Source: Begonia masoniana
Taxonomy: Eukaryota; Streptophyta; Magnoliopsida; Cucurbitales; Begoniaceae
Assembly (NCBI GenBank): GCA_022432975.1
Contig: CM039510.1
Location: 12,784,301-12,848,300 of the forward strand
Direction of reading: 5' to 3'
Length of the DNA: 64,000 nucleotides
The notes beneath the pieces are model-generated. The model was not told the DNA's origin and made no database searches. It saw nothing but the letters and a program-made list of their open reading frames with translations. Position numbers and translations under genes: made by a program. Every line of letters starts with the position of its first letter. The stretch's first letter is position 1. Shown here piece by piece: positions 13,011 to 24,351 of the stretch.

Positions 13011-14054
13011 ATGGACTTTGTTGTGGGATTGCCTAGAACAGCAAAGGGTCATGATGCAATCTGGGTAATAGTTGATCGATTAACCAAATCTGTCCACTTT
13101 CTGCCTATGAGGATGACATACTCGATGGATCAGCTTGCTGAGTTGTATGTGCAAGAGATTGTTAGATTGCATGGAGTTCCAAGCACTATAGTTTCAGACC
13201 GAGACTCTAGATTTACATCTAAGTTCTGGAAGAGTTTACACAAGGCTATGGGTACGCAGCTTAATTTTAGTACAGCTTTTCACCCTCAAACAGATGGACA
13301 ATCCAAGAGAACTATTCAGACCTTAGAAGATATGCTTCGTGCATGCGTATTAGATTTTCAAAGATCTTGGAGTAAATATTTATCATTGGTGGAATTCTCT
13401 TATAATAACAGTTTTCAGGCAACCATAGGTATGGCACCGTATGAAGCATTGTATGGACGAAAATGTAGATCTCCTTTGTATTGGGACCAAGTTGGTGAAG
13501 CGCGATTGATTGGTCCTGATTTTGTGCAGCAAACAGTGGAAAAGATTGCCCTCATCCGACAGAGAATCTTAACAGCTCAAAACCGACAGAAAAGCTATGC
13601 CGATAGAAGACGTAGAGAATTAGAATTTAAAGTTGGTGATGAAGTTTTTCTTAAGGTATCACCATTCAAAGGAGTCGTGAGATTTAGAAAGAGAAGCAAG
13701 TTGAATCCCAGATTTATTGGACCTTTTCCAATCTTGAAGAGGATTGGGAAAACAGCATATCAGTTAGAGTTATCAGCCTCTATAGAAGGGATTCACAATG
13801 TGTTCCATGTCTCTATGCTGAAGAAGTGCTTGAGGGATCCATCTCAAGTGGTGGAACAGCAGAGTATTGAAGTTCATCTCACTCTTACTTATGAGGAGAA
13901 ACTAGTAAGGATCCTAGACTATACTGTGAAGATGTTGCGCAACAAAGAAGTCCCAATGGTGAAAGTCTTATGGCATAACCAGAACATAGAGGAGACAACG
14001 TGGGAGCGCCAGCAGGACATGATGAACCAATATCCAGAATTATTCAAGTATTGA
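13011..14054 (+). pseudogene. Element A integrase core and chromodomain, catalytic Glu changed to Lys
   Basis: Would insert the cDNA into the genome. The catalytic D residues are in TMDFVVGLP and VSDRD. The third acidic residue of the D,D-35-E triad should be the E in DGQSE, but the codon here reads K (TDGQSKRT), while element B keeps E. The C-terminal part has the [12 protein letters not shown] motif, then a chromodomain-like end ([25 protein letters not shown]), which in chromoviruses directs insertion to particular chromatin. Combined with the upstream stops, this copy cannot be autonomous. Confidence 0.9.
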
Positions 14055-14076
14055 ATTTTGAGGAAAAAATTCTTTT

Positions 14077-14089
14077 AGGGTGGGTAGAT
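14077..14089 (+). promoter_or_regulatory. Element A polypurine tract
   Basis: AGGGTGGGTAGAT directly before the 3' LTR. Element B has the same GGTGGGTGGAA-type tract at its matching place, so this is the likely plus-strand primer site. Confidence 0.75.
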
Positions 14090-16329
14090 TGTAACACCCG
14101 GTTCCGTTGAATCAAAACTATTCTATCAACTTATGATGTACGTTTTAGGGATGAAATTGGGAGAAACTAGTGATTAGGTTAATGAGTGACTAAATAAGGG
14201 TAGAACTGTAATTTGGAGATTTAGTAGTGGATAACGTATTTAAGGAAGGGTTTTGTGAGATTTAGCCGCCATTGTTTCTCATTTCCTCTTTCGGTATTCA
14301 GTTTAAGCTCAGCAGAGCTCTCCAGGCGGTTTTCTCTCCGATTTCCATTCCTTAATCTAGGTGAGTTTTCCTTCGTTTTTCTTGAGTTTTAGTGACTAAA
14401 TAGCAGAGAGAGTGCAATGTGTGTGTTTTGGGAACGCTGTGAACGAGAATAGGATCGGGTTTTGATGATAAACCGGGAATGCACGATTATTAGAGTTCCA
14501 AGTTAGCTACCTTAGGTTTCCGAATGGTTTAGAATGAGGTATAGTGAAGATTGAATTAATCCTCTGTTTATGATTTTAGGTGAGCAAACTCCTAAAGTAA
14601 CTTACAACCCAACAATCCCTAGGAGACCAGGTAAGTGGAGTATACATGTGCCTTCGGGCCTACATCACAAAATAGTAGGTTTATGTATGTTTGAATTTGT
14701 CTGTATGTCATGCATCATATTTTGAAAGAATACGAAAATGAATTTACATATAAAGGCATGGTAAGGCATGAACAGATTGTAATAGACCAGCTATTAAGGG
14801 AACTAATCAGCCCCTTAACTTATGAAGAGGATTGATAACTTTGGGAAAATTGATCTGCTTCCCAATGGAATTTAGGATCAGATCAGTTGTTAAGGGAACT
14901 AATCCGCCCCTTAATTTATGAAGAGGATGTATGAGCTTGGGAAAATTGATCCAACTCCCAATGGAACCGAGGAATCAGATCAGTGAAAGAATGTAAATGC
15001 AACTGAGATGTGAAAGTAGAAACTGCATGATTATGATTTATGTTTCAACATTTCATTTCGTTATTGGTTCACTTATTTAGCATTAGGCTAATAGATGAGT
15101 TTTGTAATGTAGGTGAAGAAGCCTCAGAAAGTGTGTTCTCTGAGCATGTTGAGGAATAGGCTGGTTGGGGGAGCACATTTATGCCTCGACTTGGTGAACT
15201 GATGGGGCGGTTTAACTATTGTCTATTTATGAAGTTTTAGTGGTTAAGTGTCTTGTGGAAGTGTGCAGAGAGTTTTAGCAACATTAATAGTTCTGATATT
15301 TTTAACAACTTTATGGTTTTCTTGTTCTGAGTATGAAAAACACGATTTGGTTTAGAGGTAGTTGCTTTGCTTGATATTTTTAGAAAGTTGTGGACTTATG
15401 TTGTTTTGAACGATTTCTAGTAAAATGTACAAGTTATTTAGTAGTCAGAGTCTTTCTTTGTTGAGAGTGAAAATGGTTGTTAAGCTGTTATGTTGAGTGT
15501 TTTCTTTTGTCTATCGGTGGATATATTCCACCGGTGGATGTTGAGTGTTATTGTCTATCGGTGGATGTAGTCCACCGGTGGATGTAGTCCACCGGTGGAT
15601 GTTGTCCACCGGTGGATGTTGTGTGTTATTGTCTATCGGTGGATGTAGTCCACCAGTGGATGTTGAGTGTTTTCGTCTATCGGTGGATCTTGTCCATCGG
15701 TAGATGTGGTAATAGATTTTGTCGTTTTGAGATCGGTGGATGTGAGCGTAGGAACGAGTATTAGATTTTTGTCGTTTTGTGACCATTGGATATGAGCGTA
15801 GGAGTGAGTATTAGATTTTTGTCATTTTGTGGTCGGTAGATGTGAGCGTAGGAGTGAGTGTTAGATTTTTATCGTTTTGTGATCGGTGGATGATGAGGGT
15901 TACTGTCGTTCGAAGGATTCGATCGGTGAACGTGAGCGGTGGTTGTGGGTAGTCGACATGTCGTGCGACTGACACTGTTTAGCGGTGGATGCCTTCTATT
16001 TCCGTCTCTACCGCTGAGACTATTTTATTTCTGCTTCTGCCGCTGATACTGTTTAGCGGTGGATGTCTTTTGTTTCTATCTCTATCGCTGGAACTGTTCA
16101 GCGATGAATGTGTTCTATTTTGTTTTGTTTTCTTTCAACCAATTGTCTTTAATATTTTAATTAAATTAATAAATGTTGTTTTATACAAATGAATTTCCGC
16201 TGCAAGTTTTAACGTTCATAAAGGTCAAACTTTGACCGTTGAGTGAAAAGTTGAAATTTTCTCAGAATGTCATAGTGTGGTTCAGTATTATGAGTAGCGA
16301 ACCGGGTTTATATAAGTCGGGGCGTTACA
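14090..16329 (+). repeat. Element A 3' LTR (2240 bp)
   Basis: Same ends as the 5' LTR. It carries TCCACCGGTGGA palindromes at 15505-15710 but only 3-4 copies of the 50-bp unit (15720-15900). The minus-strand frame 15786-15511 rich in His-Pro-Pro is just a translation of these palindromes. Confidence 0.95.
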
Positions 16330-16334
16330 ATAAT

Positions 16335-16420
16335 TTTCTTATTGAAAATGTAAAAGGTAACTCTTTAACTTCTTTAACATCATTATCAATATTCTCAATA
16401 TTATAATTGTGAGAATTCAT
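16335..16420 (-). pseudogene. hAT transposase remnant, first codons
   Basis: On the minus strand from 16420: ATG then MNSHNYNIENIDNDVKEV and so on, an open acidic N-terminus running straight into the ATAAT target site of element A. The frame continues beyond the element at 6352 into the BED-like segment. It is therefore the displaced 5' end of the hAT transposase whose body is at 4587-6352. Confidence 0.65.
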
Positions 16421-18393
16421 AATAATTTAAATGAAATATCTAAAATAAAGATTTAAATAATAAACTGATATAACAAAAACAATAATAACTTGTAGGTAGT
16501 GTGAATTTGATCACCTACCTAAAAACTTAAAAATCTCTATTGAAGTTCATGTTTGGTTATAAATCTACATCATAACTAATATATCAACATAGTTGAGATG
16601 TTTAGGGTGATGTCATCACCACGTTGTCACCAATTTAAGTTTCACATGAGAGTTTTAAAACCTCAACGATGATGGTGAAACAAATTCATTTTCATATACG
16701 TTGAATGTGCTCAAGGTTGTTGATTCTAGAGGTGAGTCTCTTTCAATATTCGGATGCATTTGCTCAAGTTTAAATATGTTGATATATCAAGTTTAAATAT
16801 GTTGACATATTAGTTCGAGGCAAAACATAACAAAGAAGATCAAAGAATGTATTCTGAACAAACTTGATTTATTTTGATTGTGAAATGAAAATTGTTTTGA
16901 ATGTCAGTGAGTCATACACACACCAACATTACGAAGGCCAATGGCTTCTGATGCAACATACGAAGGCCAATGGCTTCTGATGCAAAAGTACCAACGAGAA
17001 CAGGAGCGTAGAGATAAAAGATGAAAACTTTCAGTCAATGAGTCAATGAGACTTTGTCCCCTTATCTTCGTCAATTCGTCAATTTGTAACTATATTCTAA
17101 TTAAAAATGGGCAATGGCTTCAAATGCAACCCTAGATGTTGTTTTATAAAATTTGAGCTTTTTACATCTTAATCGTGAACTAGCTGATATAGTGTTAATA
17201 GTATACAAGTTATTTTAACTCTGAAGATAGTTTTCATTTTTTATTAAAAATTTCGTGATTACAATTTTTATTAAACAAATAATATTATATTTTAATATTA
17301 TAATAATAAATAACCATTATAAATTTAATAATTAAATTTTTAAAAATATACATTATATTTAAATAGATTGAAAATATTTATGTATGTTTAACTCTTTAGT
17401 CTCAACTCATTAAGACTCATTGAGCAGACTCTGTTCGACTTGTTCAACTTTGGCTACCAATATTGTTTGAGCTAAAAAAAATTTTAGTCGAGCTCCTTAG
17501 GCTCTGGACTCGCTAGACTCATTAAGCTCAGTTCATTTAACTCGTTAAGTTCTATAAGTCAAATTTTTTCAAATTCGATTCTGCTTTGTCGGCTCATTTG
17601 TCATCCCTATCATAGGGATGTTTAATTATTTTTTTATTAAAATTTTATAACTATAATTTTTTTTTTTAAAAGTCTAGTCGATTTTCAACATTTATTAATT
17701 TTTTTTACTTTATGTTTGTACAATGTCATCTGATATATCTACTTTGAATCCAACTTTAACGTACATGAATTTTAATTGGTAAAACGGTCATTTAATAAGT
17801 AATAAATAAGGACAAAAGAGTAATAATGAAGATTAATGTAACAAAAGCAAACAGGTTAAATAACTATCCACGTGGTTTATGTTTCATGACATATTCACTG
17901 ACGACTGAAATTAATGACGTAAACAATGACATAATAATAGATGGCTACATTCCCATGATTGATAATTAAAGAAAGTAAGAGTTTTGAGTGAGCGAGGGCA
18001 AATTTAGATTTTAGATTACACATGCTATCCAGTTGTGCTCCACGACTGGACTGCCACGTCACTTTTATCTTTTCAATTGAAAAATAATATTAATATTAAT
18101 AATTATGCCAAAAATTAATGGGAGAAAAATTCAATACAAAAGAAAACAGAAATTATGTTCTCAGCTAAGAAAAACAATTAATCTAAGCTTAAATGATTTA
18201 TCTTATTTGGATTGTTTCAAATTGTGTAGAACATTTTAGAAATCATTTTATAAAACTATATGATCAATTCATTTAGAGTAATATAGAAAATAAGTAATAA
18301 TATTTATTATTATCTTCTTTGCATTTTTAATTTTAATAGTTTACTTAATTTGTAATTTTTTCTCATAAATTTAATTACTTTCCTTGTTGCTAA
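16421..18393. other. AT-rich intergenic DNA with a possible hAT end
   Basis: No gene seen. 16926-16985 is a tandem duplication of an ACGAAGGCCAATGGCTTCTG segment, with a decayed third copy near 17107. 17385-17609 is rich in GAGCTC, CTCGTTAAG and GGCTC words and ends GTCATCCCTA. That is the style of the subterminal region and end of the hAT element at 37000-40421, so it may be the outer end of the hAT copy described above. No matching TSD was found. Confidence 0.4.
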
Positions 18394-18854
18394 TATTTTA
18401 AAAGGTAATTATAACTCTTACTATCGAAGTATGGCGGCATTCACAAAACGAACCTTAAAGTTTTTTCGTGAACACGGTCACCCTCGACGTAACAATTATT
18501 AACAACCCAACCCTAACCAGGCATCCATTGTCCGAGAATGGGCGCTCGTTCAATTAAAAAATGAACAGGCGTCTGTTCTCTCTTTCCATGGGCGACTGGC
18601 CCAGAACCATTTTTGTGGTTCAAAATGAACAGTCGCCCATTCAAAAATAACGGACATTATTACATAAATCAATAGGTTTACATTGTAAGTTCCGATATAA
18701 TTTTACATTATGCAAGAGTCTTTTATGTGTGGATAAGGCAATAATTTGTGATTTATGTAATGTCTCTCTTTATGTAATTTGTGTATTCGTTGATATTTCA
18801 ATGTGCACTTCAATATCATACTCTATCCATTTGGTTGTGTTCATAGATGGATGA

Positions 18855-19246
18855 TATAACGATCTATTTTCCTAGTAAGATATTGTTCGCTCTGGGAATT
18901 GGGTCGTAACCCAATATCCTCTCCTCAAGGATTTGTTTGGCGAGGACTTCCTAGTCGGTCACCCAACATGGTACTGCTCTCGCCAGAGCACTTTTAACTT
19001 TGAAGTTCTTATGAGATCCGTTGTCAATTGTGCTAAAAAATGCATCTTACTATCTTGGGAGAGTTTCCTTACATATATTTCATTTCCATATACCTTCCCA
19101 AGTAATGTGGGATTGTGATGTAACGACCTACTACCTCCCGGCGTTCCCCTCAAGGGCCTCCCCGGTGGTACAACCATCATCCTCTCGGCGTTCCCCTCAA
19201 GGGTCTCCTCGATGGTACAACCATCGTACACAATCGGATCATCACA
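18855..19246 (-). mobile_element. Cassandra solo LTR with 5S-like core, inside the MULE
   Basis: The reverse complement starts TGTGATGATCCG and ends ATCGTTATA, matching the 377-bp Cassandra LTRs at 26473-27745 throughout. The 5S rRNA-like core is at about 18940-19040, where the plus strand shows GACTTCC, GTCGGTCACCCAACATGG and CTCTCGCC as the complement of the 5S internal promoter region. It is 392 bp long because of an internal tandem duplication (CGGCGTTCCCCTCAAGGG occurs twice at about 19139-19220). The flanks GATGA and ATAGA match poorly as a TSD, so this is an old insertion. Confidence 0.85.
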
Positions 19247-19383
19247 ATAGAAAAACTCAAAAATTAGATAGAGTTTCTTTTGTTTTCTAACTCCCCATAG
19301 CTATATTTAACAAAGTCTATATAGTCAAAAACCCAATCCAGATGAAACTTTCAATTTTAACCATATTTTGTTAAACTTTTTAT

Positions 19384-20491
19384 CTAAATATAAACTATTA
19401 CAACCATACTTCTTTCAAATTTTTTTCTAAATAAACAAATAACATAAACTATAGATTCTTGCGCATCGTCGTCTACATCATTGGCTGCATCCTCTGGCGC
19501 ATCGGCTTCCACAACCCATCTCACGTAATCAACTTTTTCTTCCAATTTCCTATGAGCCCCAGAGAGCTCTTCTACCATGCCAATGAGAACGTCTAACTTC
19601 TTCTCAATTCTTGCCATAATGGAAGACGTGCGCGGCGAAGAAGAAGCGAGAGCATCCTCCATATGAACATCATCAGCGGTACCTGAGGAGGAGCAAGTTA
19701 GATGAAAGTTACTATGTTTATTAAATGACATTGTGAATATGATTTATACCTGGTTGAAGAGGAGCTGTCGAGAACGAGGCTGCATACTAGTTCTTGAATA
19801 CCCAATTACGCCCCACTTTAATTATGCCCATATGACCTAAGGTGCTCCTATCATATAAATCACCTGCCATTTTTACTCTAACAGGCTCGCCAGGTGGTAG
19901 TTCAATATCGAAGTATTCATTGAGCTTATGAATAAACGTGTTATATGACATATTTTTGTTGTACGTCCAGCTAATTTCACTCATATGACTCAAAATCAGA
20001 AACCCAGGATTAAATCGAGTGCCACTATATAATTTCTTCATGACATAAAGATTCATGGAACTCATCAAATCTCTATGTTCATCTCGTGGCAGAATATTGT
20101 AGGTGATCAACTCGAGATTTGACATTTAAATCTTTCTCTCTTGGTTTGTAAAATTCTGCAATATCGGGATTGCGATGAACTTTCTAAAGGAACTCCCTTT
20201 CCCTGATTTGATAAACTTGGCATAAAACAACCGAATAATTCTTTCACAGCTATCCCCTAACAACTCGCACAATTCAACTAAACCAATTCTTGCAAACATT
20301 TCCTCAACTCCCAAAGATTCAAAACTTCTAAAGTAAACATTCCTAGAGTATATAATCGACCGGTGGGTGGTATCAACTTCATAATTTTGTTGGTGCACCC
20401 TACTTCTAAATTCGGTAGATAAATACCCAGTTGATTGTCGTCGAAATTGTGTCGGATCTAGTTGCCTTTGCGGCCCCCTGTGATGGTCCAC
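19384..20491 (-). pseudogene. Putative plant transposon protein (Transposase_32-like), broken
   Basis: Three minus-strand segments appear to form one gene. 20491-20126 has RNVYFRSFESLG, ELLGDS and IRLFYAKFIKSG. After one in-frame TAA, 20125-19787 continues in the same frame with LELITYNILPRDEHRDLM, GTRFNPGFLILSHM and LPPGEPVRV. 19731-19384 has an acidic, coiled-coil-like C-terminus (MARIEKKLDVLIGMVEEL). A plausible GT...AG intron of about 65 bases (about 19750 down to 19683) would join the last two. The layout resembles the plant Transposase_32 domain proteins (FYA motif, nLLP motif) often found in non-autonomous plant elements. Function is not known. The stop at 20126 breaks it. Confidence 0.6.
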
Positions 20492-21060
20492 CTTGTGCTA
20501 GACCACCCTTTGTTTTCTCGACCTAGAGGGCAGTGATTTCTACCTAGGGCACAAAAATAATGGCTACAGAATGAGATTGGAGTTCTCGTGAGCAACTCGG
20601 GGTGTTTGCGGGGAAGTGGGAGTTCAATTTCAGCCTGAGGGTTAGGGTTAATGAGAGAAATTTAAACTCTGGTGCAATTGGGGTAAGAATCAACTGCCAA
20701 TCCTATTTATAATCTATCTATAGTATCGGGGAACGGTCGCCCAGTATCGAAGAACGGGCACCCGTTCATTAAGAGCCACAAAAGTGGTTTTGGCCTGGGT
20801 TCCCGTTATTTTGGAATGGGTGACCATTCATTTTGAACTACAAAAGTTGTTTTGGGCTAGTCGCCCTTGGAAAAAGAACGGGCACCTGTTCTTTTTTGAA
20901 TTGAATGGGCGCTCGTTCTCGGACAAAGGACGCCCGGTAGGGGTTGGGTTGTTAATAATTGATACGTCAATGGTGACTGTGTTCACGAAAAAACTTTAAG
21001 ATCCGTTTTGTGAATACCCTCATACTTCGAGGGTAAAAGTGATAAGTACCCTATTTTAAA

Positions 21061-21859
21061 CTAATCTAGTTTTCTAGTTACGTTGATTACTTTATTTAAA
21101 TTAAGTAATTGATAATTACAATGCTTGTTGAATACTAATTAAATACGTACCATAATTCACTCACTATTCTCAAACTCTTTATTATAAGGCCATCACCAAG
21201 TAATTAAGATAAGAAATCAAAATTTATTTTATTATCAATTAAAACCACTTTTGTGGTGAAGTTACGCAGAGAAGAGTATCTCTTCCTTTTCGGCAGATGG
21301 ATTCGTTTGGTCAACCTATGAAAGAAACTTGCGACCGTTGAAGAATGTGATTATTTGTTTTAATTAAAGTAATGAGACAACTGATTGTGTTTGTCTCTGG
21401 GCGCACAACCTTAAACTTAATGAAGGTCTTATTTTCGTGGATTTAGCGATCACCAAATATCGTCATTATTAATATGTTTATGTCATGGTGTGTCTGGAGT
21501 CCATGAGATATTGCATTTTCACTAAGGTTCACATAATGTACAGTATGATATATTTTATATGTATGTACCACATTATAGTGGAAAATATTTTTAATATTTG
21601 TCCTAGTGTTAGATTTATAAACAAGTTTTCTGAAAATGTTTTATAATTGGCATGCTTCCTTAAAATCGAAGTGTTAAATATAAGTTTTTGCTCTATTGAG
21701 TTAAGTGGACTCAAGAGTTTACCTAGAGACCTGAGAGATGGGCTTAAGAGTTTGCCTAGAGACGTTGGAGTGCAGAATCCAGTGTTTTGCCGTGTGGATT
21801 ATTTCAGAGAGTTAGGGCGATTAATTCGCAACTACTCGAGGGAGGAGCAGACCTTTTGA
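21061..21859. other. Intergenic DNA with a segment shared with 27965-28030
   Basis: No gene seen. 21230-21300 (CTTTTGTGGTGAAGTTACGC followed by GAGAAGAGTATCTCTTCCTT) is nearly identical to 27970-28025, showing that both flanks belong to the same dispersed repeat family. 21700-21860 reads GGACTCAAGAG and AGGGCGATTAATTCGC with no clear coding match. Confidence 0.5.
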
Positions 21860-22162
21860 TTGCAAAAATTGGCTAAGTGTCATGGTAAAAATATGGATGC
21901 TATTGAAGTTACAGCAGAGTTCAAAGTTGGCCTCTCAGTATTTTATTTGTAGAAGATGGCTGCAGTCTGGTGGAAACATTAAAGTTAGATTATTCTGTTA
22001 GTGAGATGAACTGGGAGCGGTTCGAGCTTGTTTTAAGTGTAACAACTACAATGCAAGTCATAAACAGAACATGATTTGTGCTTACCATAACTGAGCTCAG
22101 GTGGACCTTGCTATTTGTTAGTACCATGCCAAGTTTGTTGATTTTTCTAAGTAAATCAAGGA
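21860..22162 (+). pseudogene. Decayed Ty3/gypsy gag fragment, left of solo LTR D
   Basis: Broken frames still show gag hallmarks: LAKCHGKNMDAIEV, AAVWWKH (the WW of the gag domain), then SEMNWERFEL and KFVDFS. The gene continues on the other side of the solo LTR at 24352. Age and stops make it non-functional. Confidence 0.6.
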
Positions 22163-22167
22163 TATAG

Positions 22168-24346
22168 TGTAGCAACCGGTAATTGTTGGCCCCAATTACT
22201 ACAACATTTCGTGAATTACATTTTATGGAATTAAGTGTTTGTGACTAGTTGCTTGAATAGGTTAAAGTTTGGTTAGTCAAGGGCATATGGATAATTTGTG
22301 AAATATATGATATAAAAGAAGGGTTTAGCGAAGGTTTAGCCGCCACATTATTCTTCTGGTGCTCAGCTCAGTAGGTTTCTCTCGGCGATTCTCCTGCCCG
22401 ATTTCTTCAAACTAGGTGAGTTTTGCTTCGATTTCTTGCTGTTTTAGTGGTTAAATAATAGAGGGATTATAGATGCATGTTTTGAGAGTGCTGTGAGTGA
22501 GTGTTGGATTCAATTTTGTGGTGAATCGAGGAATGCACGATGAACAGATTTCCCAACTAGCTTCCTTAGATTTCTGGATAGTTTAGAATAAAGCTTAGTG
22601 AAGATTGAATTAATGCTGAGTTTATGATTTTAGGTGAACAAACTCTCGAAGTAGCTTACAACCAAGAATCTCTCAAGAAGCAAGGTAAGTAGAGTATGTG
22701 TGTGCATTCGGGCCTACATCACAAGACAGTAGGGTTCATGTATGTTTGTATGATTTGTAGTTTGGTATATATCATGTTTTTGAAAGAATACGAAAATGAA
22801 TTTACATATATAATGGCATGGTAAGACATGAGCAGATTGAATCAGATTAACTATTAAGGGAATTAATCCGCCCCTTAATCGAGACAGAGGATATTTATAC
22901 TTTGGGAAAAATGATCCACTTCCCATCAAACAGGGGGATCAAGAACAGCTATTAAGGGAACTAATTCACCCCTTAATCGAGTCAGAGGATGCATGCTTTG
23001 GGAAAATTGATCCGCTTCCCATCGTATAGGGGGATCAACAGGGAACGAACATAAATACAACATGAGCTATGAGAATAGAAACAGCATGAATAGGGTTTAT
23101 GTTTCAACATTTTATTTCATTATTGCTCTACTTATTTAGCATTAGGCTAATAGATGAGTTTTGTGATGTAGGTGCAGAGGTGGCTACAGGTGAGTTCTCC
23201 GAGTATATTAAGGAATAGGGGCAATTGGAGAAGTGCATTCATGCAATGGCTTGGTAACTGATGAGGCGATTTAACCAGTGGATGTATGTGTGGAATTTAG
23301 TGGACAAATATTTAGCTAATGTGTGCTGGAAATTTTAATAACAGTGGTAGTTTTATGTTTTGATACGTTTTTGAAATTATTCTAATAATGAAACATGGTT
23401 GGTTTTGACCGTAGTCTTTTTCTGGATTTTGAGTAAGTTATGGTGTCACGTTGTTTTGAATGGTTGCTGTCAAAATTTTATAAGTTCTCTTGTAGTCAGA
23501 ATTGTCCACCAATTAGTGTATAATCAGTTAAGTTATGTTTTTGTCATAGGAATAGTCGTCCAAAGTTGTAAGGAAAAACAGTCGTCCATTCAGTGGACAA
23601 GAACAGTCGTCCAAACTGTAAGTGAAAATAGTCGTCCAAAGTTGAAGGCAAAGTAGTAGTCCAAAGCTGGGGTTAATAAAGTCACGTGTGCTGGGGACGA
23701 TAAGGTCACGTGGCCTATGGACGATAAATTTAAGTAAGTCTATGGACGTTAGTCTATGGACGATGGGTTTATGTAACCCGTGGACGATGAAGTCACGTGG
23801 ACTAGGGACGTTAAAGTCACGTGGTCTGTGGAAGATAAGTCTAAGTAAGACTGTGGACGACAATCCGTAGACGATAAGTCTATATAGCCGTGGACGACGA
23901 GGAACAGTTGTCTAAAGTTATGAGTAAATTTTCATAGAGATTAGTGGAAGAGTCATCGTCCAAAGTTGTCGTCCAAAGTGTTGTCGAAAAGGTGTCGTTC
24001 AAATTAACGTAGTCTGGTCGACGTAGTCTGGTCGGCGTAGTCTGGTCGACATAGTCTGGTCGACGTAGTTTGTTCGATGTAGAGTCTGGATGATGTAGTT
24101 TGAGCGATGAGTTTGGGTGACAGTTTCTGTGGACGACAGATTACCTAGTAGTGTCGAACTGACTGCAGATGTCGCAGAGAGATTTTAAACGATTTTGAAC
24201 CCAAAGATTTTCTAGTCTGTTTTCGTAATGACTCTGTTTTACATAAATGTCTTATATCGATGGATAAAGTTTTAAAATTTTGAATTTTCTAGTTCAGTTT
24301 AGTGAGTGTGAGTAGCGATCCGGGTTGATTAATTCAGGGCGTTACA
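22168..24346 (+). mobile_element. Solo LTR D, related to element A LTR
   Basis: 2179-bp solo LTR starting TGTAGCAACCGG and ending AGGGCGTTACA, flanked by the perfect 5-bp TSD TATAG (22163-22167, 24347-24351). It shares the layout and many words with the element A LTR: TATAAAAG at 22311-22318, TTTAGCCGCCAC, GATTTTAGGTGARCAAACTC, GGCCTACATCACAA and ATTAGGCTAATAGATGAG. Its repeat block (23540-24160) is built on GTCGTCCA and its complement TGGACGA instead of CACCGGTG. A solo LTR is what remains after recombination between the two LTRs of a full element. Confidence 0.93.
23540..24160. repeat. Inverted minirepeat block of solo LTR D
   Basis: About a dozen GTCGTCCA-type words in the left half (23545-23660) face about a dozen TGGACGA and TCACGTGG words in the right half (23690-23900). 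A run of GTAGTCTGGTCGAC follows (24008-24075). It could fold into hairpins. It sits about 190-800 bp from the 3' end of the LTR. Confidence 0.8.
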
Positions 24347-24351
24347 TATAG

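Larger units (their letters stand above)
6358..16329 (+). mobile_element. Element A: Ty3/gypsy LTR retrotransposon, Tekay/Del-type chromovirus (inactive)
   Basis: Full-length but dead LTR retrotransposon of 9972 bp. Both ends read TGTAAC...GTTACA and the insertion is flanked by the perfect 5-bp TSD ATAAT (6353-6357 and 16330-16334). Order is LTR, primer-binding site, gag, protease, reverse transcriptase, RNase H, integrase, chromodomain, polypurine tract, LTR, which is Ty3/gypsy order. The terminal chromodomain ending in YPELF fits the Tekay/Del clade. It sits in the 5' end of an hAT transposase gene. The LTRs differ by roughly 5 percent in the first 400 bp by eye (about 20 mismatches), so it is older than element B. 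Several stops and at least one frameshift break the polyprotein, and the integrase has lost its catalytic Glu. Confidence 0.95.
18403..21051 (-). mobile_element. Mutator-like element (MULE) with long TIRs
   Basis: 2649 bp bounded by inverted repeats of about 250 bp (left 18403 to about 18655, right about 20805 to 21051) that are roughly 85 percent alike. Perfect 9-bp TSDs TATTTTAAA lie at 18394-18402 and 21052-21060. Long TIRs plus a 9-bp TSD are diagnostic of MULEs. Shared TIR words include GAACACRGTCACC, TTGTCCGAGAA and TTAAAGTTTTTTCGTGAACA. The interior has a minus-strand plant-transposon ORF and a nested Cassandra solo LTR. No MURA-type transposase is seen, so it is probably non-autonomous. 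Confidence 0.92.

Noticed and set aside
15511..15786. Minus-strand open frame rich in HPPIDNNTQHPPV
   Set aside because: Translation of the CACCGGTG palindrome repeats of the element A LTR.
4439..17609. TIR pair for the split hAT element (TAGGTTGACACATG at 4439 and TCATCCCTA at 17609)
   Set aside because: Only a partial match of ends and no 8-bp TSD; left as a possibility only.
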